From NCBI RefSeq assembly GCF_004022425.1, contig NZ_RBZY01000024.1, forward strand, positions 1 through 53,494: a DNA stretch of 53,494 nucleotides. The letters run 5' to 3'. Under the pieces are notes generated by a model. The model was not told where the DNA came from. It saw only the letters and a program-made list of their open reading frames with translations, and made no database searches. Positions within the stretch are counted from its first letter, which is position 1; every line of letters begins with the position of its first letter. Shown one piece after another: positions 26,823 to 35,808 of the stretch. The stretch is from Microbacterium enclense (GTDB lineage: Bacteria > Actinomycetota > Actinomycetes > Actinomycetales > Microbacteriaceae). A program made the translations under genes and the position numbers.

Positions 26823-28709
26823 ATGGGTGACAACCTCCGCCGGGATGCCAGGAATCGTGCGCCGCGTGATGAGACCGCGGACACGGCATCCTCGAGGTCC
26901 GGGGACGGCCGCGCTGTGCGCCGGGGCCGCGTGTGGCCGTGGGTCCTCGGGGGTGTGCTCGGTGTGGTCGGTGGGGCCGCCGCGGTGGCGGGGATCCTCG
27001 GCGCCACGCTCGCGGCTCAGGCCGTGGAGGTGCGCGACGACCTTCTCGCCGCCCGTGCCACGCTCGGCGACCTCCCCGGGCTCGTCGAGGCGAAGGATGA
27101 GGCGGGTCTGCAGGCGGCGGCGAACGACGTCAGCGCCCGCGCGGCCCGCGCGGCCGCGACGGTCCAGAGCCCCCTCTGGGAGAGGGCTGCCGAGGTCCCG
27201 GTCGTCGGAGCCAACATCGACGCCGTGTCCCGTGTCACGCGCGCCGTGGACATTCTCGTCCGTGACGCGTTGCCCCCGGGGATGCAGCTGATCACCGACC
27301 TCGACATCAAGAAGCTCGCGCTCGAGGGCGGCGGCTTCGACCTGGCGCCCTTCCGACAGGCGCAGGCGTCGATCCCGGTGGTGTCGCAGGCTTTCACCGC
27401 CGCGAAGGCCGAGACCGATGGCATCCAGTCCGATCAGTTGATGGAGGCCGTGGCGGGGCCGGTCAGCGAGATCCGCGACGTGATCGATCGGACGGCGCCC
27501 ACTCTCGACGTCGTCAACCGTTACCTGCCCACCCTCCTCGGCATGGCCGGCGGCGAGGGGAGCAAGACCTATCTCATCGTCTTCCAGAACAATGCGGAGA
27601 TCCGCGCGACCGGCGGTAACCCGGCCGCGAGCATCATCATGAGGGTCGATCAGGGCAAGTTCGAGCTGCTCGACCAGGCGAGCTCGGCCACGTTCTACGA
27701 GGAGGGCACGGCGGGGGAGCAGTTCAGCGACATCCCCGCGGAGACCCTCGCGCTGTACCCCTCAACGTTTGCGCGGTATTCGCAGGACTACACGATGACG
27801 CCGAACTTCCCCACGACGGTTCAGCTCTTCCAGGATGTGTGGCAGCGCACCAACGGCGAGCGTTTCGACGGCGTCATCTCGATCGACCCCGTCGTCCTGT
27901 CGCACATGCTCGCCGTTGCCGGCCCGGTGGATGTGGCGGGGGAGCAGATCTCGAGCGAGAACGCCGTGCAGCTGCTGCTCAGCGACTCGTACGAGCGCTT
28001 CCCGTCGGGAACGGATTCGGACCGGTTCTTCTCCGAGGTCTCGCGCGCGGTGTTCGCTCACCTCACGGCGGGGAAGTGGGATCCCGCCGAGATGCTGGAC
28101 GCCCTGACGCAGTCGGCGGACGAACAGCGGCTCTTCCTGTCGTTCACGGACGAGGCCGCCCAGGGGCTCGCCACCGAGCTCGGGCTGGACGGCGAGCTGC
28201 GTGCCGACAACACCACGGCGACGCAGGTGGGCACGTACCTCAACGACTACTCCGTCGGGAAGCTGGAATACCACCTGGCGCAATCCGTCGCCGCGACGTG
28301 CGACGCGGCGGCGCGGACGATCACGACGACGACGACGCTGACCAACTCGATTCCCGACGACATCCGCAGCAATTACACCCTCGGCGCGCGCAACGGGAAC
28401 TTCGGTCTGCCGCGGACGTCGATGATGCTGGATGTCCTGTTCTTCGCTCCCCCGGGCGGTCAGATCATCGCGACCGATCCGGCTCAGAGCGAGGAGGGGG
28501 GCTTCGACCGCTCCGGCTCGCAGAACGGCAATACGGCGGTCAGCCGCCTGGCGGTGGTCGCACAGGGCGAGACCCGAACGCTCTCGTCGACCGTGCAGCT
28601 TCCCGAGGGTCCCCTGGGCCCGCTGCAGCTGCGTCACACCCCGACGGCCTCGGATACGCCTGTGACCATCGACCCGTCGTGCGACGCTCTGTTCGCGGCG
28701 GCCGGCTGA
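26823..28709 (+). CDS. DUF4012 domain protein
   Basis: A 628-residue membrane-anchored protein: a charged cytoplasmic tail, one membrane helix (about 40-66), then a large extracytoplasmic region. The DUF4012 part is recognisable from LIVFQNNAEIRATGGNPA (near 255-272), followed by the conserved stretch around DYTMTPNFPTT and GVISIDPVVLSHMLAVAGPV. DUF4012 proteins are often encoded in actinobacterial exopolysaccharide or cell-surface loci; their biochemical role is not established. The ATG at 26823 has a TAGGAT box 7 nt upstream and is read as leaderless. The gene converges on the signal peptidase gene with 24 nt between stops. Confidence 0.88.
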   Translation: MGDNLRRDARNRAPRDETADTASSRSGDGRAVRRGRVWPWVLGGVLGVVGGAAAVAGILGATLAAQAVEVRDDLLAARATLGDLPGLVEAKDEAGLQAAANDVSARAARAAATVQSPLWERAAEVPVVGANIDAVSRVTRAVDILVRDALPPGMQLITDLDIKKLALEGGGFDLAPFRQAQASIPVVSQAFTAAKAETDGIQSDQLMEAVAGPVSEIRDVIDRTAPTLDVVNRYLPTLLGMAGGEGSKTYLIVFQNNAEIRATGGNPAASIIMRVDQGKFELLDQASSATFYEEGTAGEQFSDIPAETLALYPSTFARYSQDYTMTPNFPTTVQLFQDVWQRTNGERFDGVISIDPVVLSHMLAVAGPVDVAGEQISSENAVQLLLSDSYERFPSGTDSDRFFSEVSRAVFAHLTAGKWDPAEMLDALTQSADEQRLFLSFTDEAAQGLATELGLDGELRADNTTATQVGTYLNDYSVGKLEYHLAQSVAATCDAAARTITTTTTLTNSIPDDIRSNYTLGARNGNFGLPRTSMMLDVLFFAPPGGQIIATDPAQSEEGGFDRSGSQNGNTAVSRLAVVAQGETRTLSSTVQLPEGPLGPLQLRHTPTASDTPVTIDPSCDALFAAAG

Positions 28710-28733
28710 CGCGTACCTCTCGGGGGTGGGGGG

Positions 28734-29453
28734 TCAGTCCCCGTCGGCGGACACGCGGGCGCGGTCGATGGGCCAGATCGTGGCGACGACCTTGCCGATG
28801 ACGTCCGACCGGGAGACGAAACGCGCGCAGCTCGGCGACGGTGAGGCGACCCCTCGACAGGCGACGACCGAATCGGCGGAGTTCGCCCGGTTGTCGCCTA
28901 AGACGAGATAGCTGTCGTCGGGAACCACCACGGGTCCGAAACACCGAGCGGATGCCGGCGTCGTCGAGCAATCATTCACACCCGGGGTGAAGGGGAGGTC
29001 GTTCACGACGTACTCCTCGGTGAGGACCACTCCATCCACCTCGACCTGACCCTGATCGGAGCAGCACCGGACCGTGGACCCGGGTCCACCGATGATCCGC
29101 TTGACGAGAGCGTCCTGGTTGCTCGGTCCGAAGCCGACGATGTCGCCCACCCACCCGATCGCGGTGCGAAGCGCCCCGCGATCCGGACGGGGGCCCCACG
29201 TGTCGGGACGGGCGAAAACCGCCACGTCCCCCTGGCCGGGCGCCGATGCCGTGTAAGCGATACGGCTCGCGACGATCCGGTCCCCGGTCTCGAGCGTCGG
29301 CGCCATCGACTCGGACGGAACCTGGAACGCCTTGATGACGAACCCTTGAACAAGGGCGAGCACGACGATGGCCAGCGCGAGATGCGTCAGCGGCGATCGG
29401 CGGACGCGCTGCCAGCGGGTCCGACGGGCTGCCTCGGCGGCGGGAGCGCTCAT
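28734..29453 (-). CDS. lepB: Signal peptidase I
   Basis: A type I signal peptidase of 239 residues that cleaves signal peptides outside the membrane. One N-terminal membrane helix (about 22-42) is followed by the catalytic Ser49 (VPSESMAPT), the catalytic Lys118 (LVKRIIGGPG) and the GDNRANSADS box (186-195). The ATG at 29453 overlaps the stop of the upstream HprK/PqqD gene (ATGA), so translation is probably coupled. Since it sits in a polysaccharide locus and not beside ribosomal genes, it may be a dedicated second peptidase; its substrate cannot be read from the sequence. Confidence 0.93.
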   Translation of the reverse strand: MSAPAAEAARRTRWQRVRRSPLTHLALAIVVLALVQGFVIKAFQVPSESMAPTLETGDRIVASRIAYTASAPGQGDVAVFARPDTWGPRPDRGALRTAIGWVGDIVGFGPSNQDALVKRIIGGPGSTVRCCSDQGQVEVDGVVLTEEYVVNDLPFTPGVNDCSTTPASARCFGPVVVPDDSYLVLGDNRANSADSVVACRGVASPSPSCARFVSRSDVIGKVVATIWPIDRARVSADGD

Positions 29454-30529
29454 CGCGTCGAGAGGAGCCCGTGGGCGCGGAGTTCGTCGATGGTCTGCTC
29501 GATCAGTGCGCGGGCGGACGCGTGTGCCGGGGTGCCGAACGCCGCGACCGCGGCATCCGTGATCTCCGTGACCGTGGCGCCTTCTCGGTACTTCACCCAG
29601 ACCAGGCATCCGCGCTCGTCGAGGGCGGTGACCGTACCGTCCTGCAGGATGCAGGCGCGCCCGTCGACGAGGATCGCGTCGTCGACGGGCGACACCTCCC
29701 ACGGACCGGCCGGGGACGCCGGCGGCGCAGCCGACCAGGACTGCGCCGCCGGAGCCGGCGCGGCGAACATCTCGGTGATCAGATCGGGGAGGTCGGTGGC
29801 ATCCCGATAAATGAGACGGGTGACCGCTCCGAGGCGGTCGACGATGCGCGCGACGTACTGCAACGGATTCGGCAGCTCGGGGAGGTAGCTGATCTGGGGT
29901 GTCATCTCGCAGATCGCGTCGATGAGGTCGACGTGTTGCGCGCCCGGGCTGGTGGTCGCGGGGTCGCGGTCGAGAAGAGTGATCCCGGAGAGGTGCAGCG
30001 GGGCGTCGGGGAGGGGGAGGAGTCCGAGGTCGCTCGGCGCGATCTGCTGCTTCACCGATTTGCCCTCGACGATCACGGAGAGGGGCTTCCGGTACGGCCA
30101 CACGGTGAGGTTCGCATCGACGGCGACGCTCTCGTCGCTCACGTATCCGAATCTTCGCCCCGCGTGCCGGGATGCCGTGGTCTTCCCGCGTCCGGAGGGA
30201 CCGACCATGGCGAGCACGCGCCCGTCGGGTGCGGCGACACCGGCGGCGTGGAGGAGCAGGCGCGTGCCGCGCAGCGCGTCGAGCGCCTCCAGCGTCACCC
30301 GGGTCGACAGATCCGAGAGGCCCTGCTCGAGGTCGCGGAACATCTCGGCGGGAAGCTCGAGCCGTCGCGACGCGGTCTCCGCGGAGGTGTCGCAATCCCG
30401 CCACGCGTGCGTGATCGCCGTGAGCACCTGGTCGGGCGTCGAGGCCTCGACGTCGGCGTCGATCGCGACGCCGAGTGCTTCGATGGCAATGTCCGACCTG
30501 CGGAGCACGGCCTCTTCCTTCATGGCCAT
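29450..30529 (-). CDS. HprK-like kinase fused to a PqqD-like domain
   Basis: A protein of 359 residues. The central part resembles the HPr kinase P-loop fold: LLLHAAGVAA, then GPSGRGKTT (110-118, Lys115), then YVSDESVAVD (Asp132, Glu133). The true PTS HPr kinase is longer and has an N-terminal DRTGG-like domain that is absent. The last 80 residues (about 279-359) look like a PqqD-type winged-helix peptide-binding domain (a bound-peptide chaperone in RiPP pathways). Families of HprK-related kinases with PqqD and nucleotidyltransferase partners are known, but their targets are not. The start is the ATG at 30529, after GAGGAG. It is coupled to lepB by ATGA. Confidence 0.8.
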   Translation of the reverse strand: MAMKEEAVLRRSDIAIEALGVAIDADVEASTPDQVLTAITHAWRDCDTSAETASRRLELPAEMFRDLEQGLSDLSTRVTLEALDALRGTRLLLHAAGVAAPDGRVLAMVGPSGRGKTTASRHAGRRFGYVSDESVAVDANLTVWPYRKPLSVIVEGKSVKQQIAPSDLGLLPLPDAPLHLSGITLLDRDPATTSPGAQHVDLIDAICEMTPQISYLPELPNPLQYVARIVDRLGAVTRLIYRDATDLPDLITEMFAAPAPAAQSWSAAPPASPAGPWEVSPVDDAILVDGRACILQDGTVTALDERGCLVWVKYREGATVTEITDAAVAAFGTPAHASARALIEQTIDELRAHGLLSTR

Positions 30530-30575
30530 CGGTCTCCTCACGTCGTTCTCCCACGGCGGTCCCGAAGGCGCGATC

Positions 30576-30581
30576 ATCCTA
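30576..30581 (-). promoter_or_regulatory. Likely -10 box of the HprK/PqqD-lepB operon
   Basis: TAGGAT on the minus strand, 46 nt before the ATG at 30529, giving a leader of about 40 nt with the GAGGAG ribosome binding site. The 255-nt divergent intergenic region otherwise shows no gene. Confidence 0.45.
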
Positions 30582-30751
30582 TCCGTGCGTTTCGGCGTCG
30601 CTGTCATGGCCCCACCAGCCCCGACATGGGTCGCCGACGGGCGGAGTACGCCCGGGGCGGGTCGCCCGGTGCCGGGCGGCGTACGCGGGTCGTGCGGGGT
30701 CTCGTCGCATCTAGGACACGCCTGCGTAACCAGAACGGACATTGTCGTCCC

Positions 30752-30757
30752 TAGAGT
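30752..30757 (+). promoter_or_regulatory. Possible -10 box of the acyltransferase gene
   Basis: TAGAGT on the plus strand, 27 nt before the ATG at 30785; the ribosome binding site GGAAAGGGGGA lies between. No clear -35 box. Confidence 0.4.
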
Positions 30758-30784
30758 CTCGCCCACCGGGGGAAAGGGGGAGCC

Positions 30785-32980
30785 ATGGCGTCAGGAAGTG
30801 TCTCCAATCGAGGGTGGCTCACGAAACACGTGACCAACCCCACGTCGAGACGGAACATACGACCGGATATCCAAGGTCTCCGGATGGTGGCCGTCGTGGC
30901 GGTGGTCTTGGACCATTCGCTGCACTGGCCGAGCGGCGGCTTCGTCGGCGTCGACGTCTTCTTCGTGATCTCCGGGTTCCTCATCACGGGAATCCTGCTG
31001 CGCGAGCACGAGAAGACCGGACACATCTCTTTCGTGGGCTTCTACAAACGGCGCATCCGGCGAATCGTTCCCGCCGCCACCGTCGTCCTCGTCGCGACCG
31101 TCGTCGCCGCCTATTTCATCTTCAACAAGGCGCGCTTCGCTCAAACGGGATGGGACGCATTCTGGGCGTTCTTCTTCGGGGCGAACTGGCGGTTCGCCAT
31201 CGCGGGAACGGACTATTTCCAGGCGACGGGCCCCGTCTCGCCGTTGCAGCATTTCTGGTCGCTCTCCGTCGAGGAACAGTTCTATTTCGTCTGGCCGTGG
31301 GTCATGCTCGGGGTCTTGGCACTCGCCGCGCTTCGTGGTGACATCGTTCGCCGCCGCACCGTCACCGGCATCGTGATGGTGGTCTTCGTCGCTGTCTCGC
31401 TGTGGTGGGCTTTCGTCCAGTCGACGGGGGATCCCACGATCGCGTACTTCTCGACCCTTACGCGCGCCTGGGAACTCGGCGTCGGTGCCCTGGTGGCGAT
31501 CGCCGCCCCGTGGTGGGCTGCGATCCCTCGCGCGATGCGCCCGATCCTCGGATGGATGGGTCTGCTCGCGATCCTCGCCTCCTACGTCGTGATCGACGAC
31601 ACGTCGCCGTTCCCTGCCCCGTGGGCTTTGCTGCCCGTGCTCGCGACGGCGCTCGTGATCGTGGCGGGAACGGGCGGCGAGCAGCGGTTCCTCTTTCCGC
31701 TCACTAATCCTCTGAGCTTCTACATCGGTAACATCTCGTATTCGCTGTACCTATGGCACTTCCCGGTGATCATTTTCATCGGCGTGTTGATTCCCGACGA
31801 GGGGACCGCGCTCCTGGTGTCGCTTACTCTCGCCGTGCTGCTGTCCGTCGCCTCCTACCACCTGATCGAGACGCCGGTGCAGAACTCGCCCTGGCTTGCC
31901 CCCCGTGATCCGGAGCTCTCGCCTCGGGCGCGTCGCCGAGTGGCGAAGCACGCGTGGGACCAGTGGTGGGAGGACCATCGACCCCGTTACGCGTACGGTC
32001 TGCTCGCAGGGTCCGCCGCGGCGCTGATCCTCGTGGTGATGTCGACCAACGTTCCGGCGCGCACATCCGTCGCAGCGGATCGCCCCACCGTCGTTCCCAC
32101 GACGTCTGCGTCACCGACCCCCGGAGTCACGACGGTGCCGCTGTCCGCGGCTCAGTCGGACATCCAGGGACAGATCATCACGTCACTCAACGCCACGACG
32201 TGGCCGGAGCTCGATCCTTCGATGGACTCGGTGATCGGGGGTCCACAGACACCGTCCGACGTAGCCGCCTGCGGGCAGGTCGAATCGCTCCCCATCGAGC
32301 AATGCACCTGGGGGGACGAGGGTGCGGGCACCTCGGTCATGCTGGTCGGCGACTCCGTCTCCCTGGCCTACACGGAGGCATTCCGAAAGCTGAGCGGTGA
32401 GGCGGGGTGGACGATCTCGACGCGTGGGATGTTCGGGTGCCCATTCGTCGACATCGCGATCAGCAACGCCAAACAGGAGATCGTTGATGCGTGCGGCACG
32501 CATAATCTCGACACCATCTCGATGATCAAGGAGAGAAAGCCGACCTACGTCGTGGTGACGGCGACCTACGAGGTCCGGGTCACGGACGACTCCGATGAGA
32601 AGATCGAGCCGGGGCGCTGGAAGGACGGCCTTCTCCGCTACCTCGATCAGATCAAGGACGATACCAAGATCGTCTTGCTCGCCCCGCCACCGTCGTCTGT
32701 CAACGTGCAGGACTGCTACACGCCGCAGAGCGAGCCCAGCGCGTGCGTGAGCGACATCACCGACCAGTACGAGAGCACCGCGAAGGTGGAGGCCGCAGCG
32801 GCGGAGTCGATCAACGGTGTCTACGTCGACGTCGCCGATCTGTTCTGCTACGACGGTGCGTGCCCATCCTTCATCGGTACGACGCCGGTCAAGCTCGACC
32901 TGGTCCACATCACCGAGGCGTACGCGGGAAAGGTCGCACCTGCTCTGCTGGACACCCTCCGTGCCGACGGTGTCACGTGA
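30785..32980 (+). CDS. OafA-type acyltransferase with C-terminal SGNH hydrolase domain
   Basis: A 731-residue two-domain enzyme that O-acylates surface glycans. Residues about 25-375 form an acyltransferase-3 membrane domain with ten or so helices. It contains DIQGLRMVAVVAVVLDH near the start, GGFVGVDVFFVISGFLITG, and FWSLSVEEQFY. A last helix (about 400-420) and a Ser/Thr/Pro linker lead to an SGNH/GDSL domain with Gly522-Asp523-Ser524 and the catalytic Asp705/His708 pair (DLVH). The ATG at 30785 has a good ribosome binding site. The acyl group and glycan acceptor are unknown; the setting suggests the polysaccharide made by this locus. Confidence 0.93.
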   Translation: MASGSVSNRGWLTKHVTNPTSRRNIRPDIQGLRMVAVVAVVLDHSLHWPSGGFVGVDVFFVISGFLITGILLREHEKTGHISFVGFYKRRIRRIVPAATVVLVATVVAAYFIFNKARFAQTGWDAFWAFFFGANWRFAIAGTDYFQATGPVSPLQHFWSLSVEEQFYFVWPWVMLGVLALAALRGDIVRRRTVTGIVMVVFVAVSLWWAFVQSTGDPTIAYFSTLTRAWELGVGALVAIAAPWWAAIPRAMRPILGWMGLLAILASYVVIDDTSPFPAPWALLPVLATALVIVAGTGGEQRFLFPLTNPLSFYIGNISYSLYLWHFPVIIFIGVLIPDEGTALLVSLTLAVLLSVASYHLIETPVQNSPWLAPRDPELSPRARRRVAKHAWDQWWEDHRPRYAYGLLAGSAAALILVVMSTNVPARTSVAADRPTVVPTTSASPTPGVTTVPLSAAQSDIQGQIITSLNATTWPELDPSMDSVIGGPQTPSDVAACGQVESLPIEQCTWGDEGAGTSVMLVGDSVSLAYTEAFRKLSGEAGWTISTRGMFGCPFVDIAISNAKQEIVDACGTHNLDTISMIKERKPTYVVVTATYEVRVTDDSDEKIEPGRWKDGLLRYLDQIKDDTKIVLLAPPPSSVNVQDCYTPQSEPSACVSDITDQYESTAKVEAAAAESINGVYVDVADLFCYDGACPSFIGTTPVKLDLVHITEAYAGKVAPALLDTLRADGVT

Positions 32981-33082
32981 CATGATCGCGTTGCAGGCAC
33001 TCGCCCAAGAATTCAGGGGTCGGAATGACCGGGATGACACCGGAGTGAGGCGGCCGTCACGAGCCGCATTTCCTGCCCCCTG

Positions 33083-33088
33083 TATCAT
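33083..33088 (+). promoter_or_regulatory. Possible -10 box before the GT2 gene
   Basis: TATCAT, identical to the rpsL -10 box, 36 nt before the ATG at 33125. The -35 region is weak. Confidence 0.45.
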
Positions 33089-33124
33089 CGGCCACGAATC
33101 CCAAGCCGGAAGGGCCTGAACTTC

Positions 33125-34087
33125 ATGCCGGACACCGAAGTGCAGCTCTCGGTCCTGATCGTCTCGTACAACAGCGCTCACCTGCTCGCGGAATGCATCG
33201 AGCCTCTTCGCGCCGTCGCCGGCCGTGAAGTGGAGGTCATCGTGGTGGACAACGCTTCGGCCGATGACCCGCGTTCTGCGCTCGAGGCCACGGGTATTCC
33301 GCACATCTTCCTGGAATCAGGGCGCAACGGCGGTTTCGCCTTCGCCGTGAACATCGCCGCGAAGGCCGCCAGCGGTCGTTACCTGGTGCTGCTGAATCCC
33401 GATGTCTCGTTCGGTTCGGACGTCCTTCCGCACCTGCTGCGTCGGATGGAGATGGATCCCGAGATCGCAGCGATCGCGCCGTTGCTGCTGACCGAGGGCG
33501 TGCAGACGGCGAACGGTGGACGTCTTCCGACTGCGACCGCGATGTTCGCCCATGCGTCCGGCCTGGCCCGATTCCTGGGGGCCAGGAAGACGGCGATCGG
33601 GCACTACGCGTACGCCGCCCCGTCATCGGGAGACGTCGCCGTGGAGTGGCTCTCGGGTGGGTTCCTCGTCATCCGGCGGTCAGCAGCGGCATCCGATCGG
33701 CTGCTGTCCGAGCGGTGGTTCATGTACGCGGAAGACATCGACCTCTCGGTGTACCTCGCGCGCAGCGGTCGCCTCATCCTGGACACGGACGTGTCGGCGT
33801 ACCACGCGATCGGCGGAAGCTCGGGCGGCGACGAGAAGCCGCGGACGATGTGGGTGGCCGCGATCCAGGATTTCCACCGCGAGGTCCTGTCGCGTACCGC
33901 GATCGCCCGTGCAGCCTGGAACGCGGCGTTCGCCCTCGGCTTCGCTGCGAGGGCGCTGGTGTTCCTGGCCACACGCGACGGCAGAAGGGCTCGCGTGATG
34001 TCCGTCTACGCCCGCGCGGGCCTCGCACCGCGCGCCGCTGATCTCGCCCGGATAGACCGATCCATCAGCCCGCTGTCGGCTCGCTGA
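33125..34087 (+). CDS. GT2 glycosyltransferase (rhamnosyltransferase-like)
   Basis: A protein of 320 residues of glycosyltransferase family 2 (GT-A fold). SVLIVSYNSA (10-19) binds the nucleotide, VVDNASADD lies near 39-47, and NPDVSF near 90-95 includes the DXD-like metal site. GGFLVIRR and AEDIDLSVYLA (with the ED motif near 205) complete the core. The pattern is that of WbbL-like transferases that move rhamnose or related sugars, but the substrate is not certain. ATG at 33125 with GGAAGGG upstream. The 3' end overlaps the convergent nucleotidyltransferase gene by 23 nt. Confidence 0.88.
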   Translation: MPDTEVQLSVLIVSYNSAHLLAECIEPLRAVAGREVEVIVVDNASADDPRSALEATGIPHIFLESGRNGGFAFAVNIAAKAASGRYLVLLNPDVSFGSDVLPHLLRRMEMDPEIAAIAPLLLTEGVQTANGGRLPTATAMFAHASGLARFLGARKTAIGHYAYAAPSSGDVAVEWLSGGFLVIRRSAAASDRLLSERWFMYAEDIDLSVYLARSGRLILDTDVSAYHAIGGSSGGDEKPRTMWVAAIQDFHREVLSRTAIARAAWNAAFALGFAARALVFLATRDGRRARVMSVYARAGLAPRAADLARIDRSISPLSAR

Positions 34088-35135
34088 GGCCCCGTTCGGG
34101 TCCGTTCGCGCCACGAGGTCGGCCGACGCCACCGTGCGGCGGGGTCGCACGACCGCCGGAGCGCGAGCGGACCAGAAGCCGCACCGCGGCGGGGATGCCG
34201 CCGGACAGGCGGGCCATTCGGACGCGCAGTCGCTGGCCGACGGTGGCCGTGGGACGCGTGGCATCCATCTCCAGGTCGTTGCGCGACGGCCAGAGCGCAC
34301 GCGCGATGATCTGCACTCGGCGCACGCCCCTCGCCTGCCGGTAGGCGTCCAGCCAGACCCACACGGGAGTGTCCTTCGCCGACAGGCGGAGATGCCACGC
34401 TCGCAAGGCGTTCGGGTCGACCGGGGCGTGGAGCTCGCGACTCGGGGGAAGGCCCAACGGCCCGAGGTAGCCGTCGGCCGACAGCGTCGCCCCCGTCGCG
34501 GCGGCCACATCCGAGAGTCGTTGACGTTCGTCCTCCGCGAGGGTCACCTCCTCCAGAAGGTGGGCCAGTTCCCTCTGGTGCCGACTTCCGTCGGACGCCC
34601 CACGAAGACCGTGCAGCGCCATGATGAGCGCGTTCGCGGGGCGATCGCAAGTCCAGCACTCGACGTGCGCGAACGTGAGGGCGACTCGATCGGCCCAGAG
34701 GCGCTCAAAGACGATTCCGGGATCGGCGAGGAATCCGGGGTACCGCCGATGGACGTCGATATCGCACGGCCACTCCTCGTGCACGAAGGTGATCGAGTGG
34801 TCGTCGTAGAAGTCGCCGGCGTAGGCCGACGGGCGTGGCATCCATCCGCTTTCCCGGAGGAGCGCGCAGATGTCGTCGAAATCGTCCGGGCACGCGAGGA
34901 TGTCGACGTCGCTGGAGATCCGGTCCGGCCGGAGACCCTGCTGCGCCAGTGCCGGACCCTTGATGAAGAGGCCACGAAGACCGGACGCCTCGAGCTGCGT
35001 GCCGCACCAGGCGTGCACGAGGACGATGGCGGCAGCCAGGGGAAGATGCGTGCGGGGTGTCGTGTCGCCCACCGCGTCCGGCGTTTCCGTCGAACTCCCG
35101 CCCGGGGCGGGGTCTGCGCGCCTGTCGCTGTGCAC
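34065..35135 (-). CDS. Nucleotidyltransferase-fold protein (NTP_transf_5-like)
   Basis: A protein of 356 residues resembling the nucleotidyltransferase family that accompanies HprK-related kinases and PqqD proteins. FIKGPALAQQG (Lys59, Gly60) and SSDVDIL (74-80, Asp76 and Asp78) give the NTase-type acidic pair, and CDIDVHRR (Asp125, Asp127) supplies a further acidic set. The C-terminal 100 residues are basic and less conserved. The GTG at 35135 is set by GGGGAG 5 nt upstream. The known family has no proven substrate. Its presence five kilobases from the HprK/PqqD fusion suggests that the two work together; this is inference. Confidence 0.8.
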   Translation of the reverse strand: MHSDRRADPAPGGSSTETPDAVGDTTPRTHLPLAAAIVLVHAWCGTQLEASGLRGLFIKGPALAQQGLRPDRISSDVDILACPDDFDDICALLRESGWMPRPSAYAGDFYDDHSITFVHEEWPCDIDVHRRYPGFLADPGIVFERLWADRVALTFAHVECWTCDRPANALIMALHGLRGASDGSRHQRELAHLLEEVTLAEDERQRLSDVAAATGATLSADGYLGPLGLPPSRELHAPVDPNALRAWHLRLSAKDTPVWVWLDAYRQARGVRRVQIIARALWPSRNDLEMDATRPTATVGQRLRVRMARLSGGIPAAVRLLVRSRSGGRATPPHGGVGRPRGANGPERGLSEPTAG

Positions 35136-35326
35136 TATCTCCCCTTCTTCGATTCATCTACAGAATCACCCGTCGAGGACGACGGGGAGAACGCCGCAAA
35201 AACCGAAGAGGGGTGTGTTCCGATTTCATAGGCGGGAGAACCCGCTCCGCCCTGCGCTGGACACGATCTGGTAATGAACTGCCGATACTGTGATTCTGGC
35301 ACGTCGGGAGATCAGACCGGGAGCGA

Positions 35327-35808
35327 GTGATCAGGGTGAATTCTGTAGCGATCATTGGGACTCGGGGGTATCCGAGCTACTACGGCGGTTTCGAGACAGC
35401 TGTCCGGAAGATCGCTCCCCACCTCGTCGACGAAGGGTGGGACGTCACCGTCTACGGTCGCGTCGGGGCAACGCGCGATTCCGATCCCGAGCGCGACCTC
35501 CGCGTTCGATCGGTGATGACGCACGGGGTCGAGACGAAGTCGGTCAGCACGCTGTCGTACGGGCTGACGGCCACCTTGCACGCCCTGATCCACAAGCCCG
35601 ATGTCGCGCTCGTGATGAACGTCGCGAACGGCTACTTCCTCCCGCTCCTGCGCGCGCGAGGAGTGCGGACCATTGTGAACGTCGACGGGATCGAGTGGGA
35701 CCGCGCGAAGTGGGGCCGCCTCGCCAAAGCCGTCTTCAAGGGCGGTGCCCGTGCCACGGCGCGCTTCGCCGACGAGCTGATCTGCGACTCCGAGGCGATC
35801 TCCGCGCG
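35327..35808 (+). pseudogene. Truncated GT4-type glycosyltransferase (DUF1972-like N-terminus)
   Basis: The first 160 residues or so are the N-terminal half of a glycosyltransferase of the DUF1972/rhamnosyl-type group: SVAIIGTRGYPSYYGGFET (about 6-24), VMNVANGYFLP and NVDGIEWDRAKWGRLAK. The similarity stops after DSEAISARW (near residue 162), exactly before the second Rossmann domain with the nucleotide-sugar site. The frame then runs on as a nonsense Ser/Arg tail to 35914. About half the enzyme is missing, so it should be inactive. GTG at 35327 has GGGAG upstream. See the adjoining fragment at 35809. Confidence 0.82.

Noticed and set aside
30605..30833. Short plus-strand frame in the HprK/acyltransferase intergenic region
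   Set aside because: No ribosome binding site; it overlaps the acyltransferase start and has no recognisable sequence.
29450..35135. Lasso-peptide or other RiPP gene cluster
   Set aside because: HprK-like kinase, PqqD and NTase proteins also occur with lasso peptides, but there is no asparagine-synthetase-type cyclase, no leader peptidase of the transglutaminase type nearby, and no credible precursor.
35158..35228. 23-codon Arg-rich minus-strand peptide just upstream of the nucleotidyltransferase gene
   Set aside because: A tempting precursor for the PqqD-like protein, but it has no Shine-Dalgarno sequence, and its ATG overlaps a possible TATGAA -10 box, so it is more likely leader sequence.
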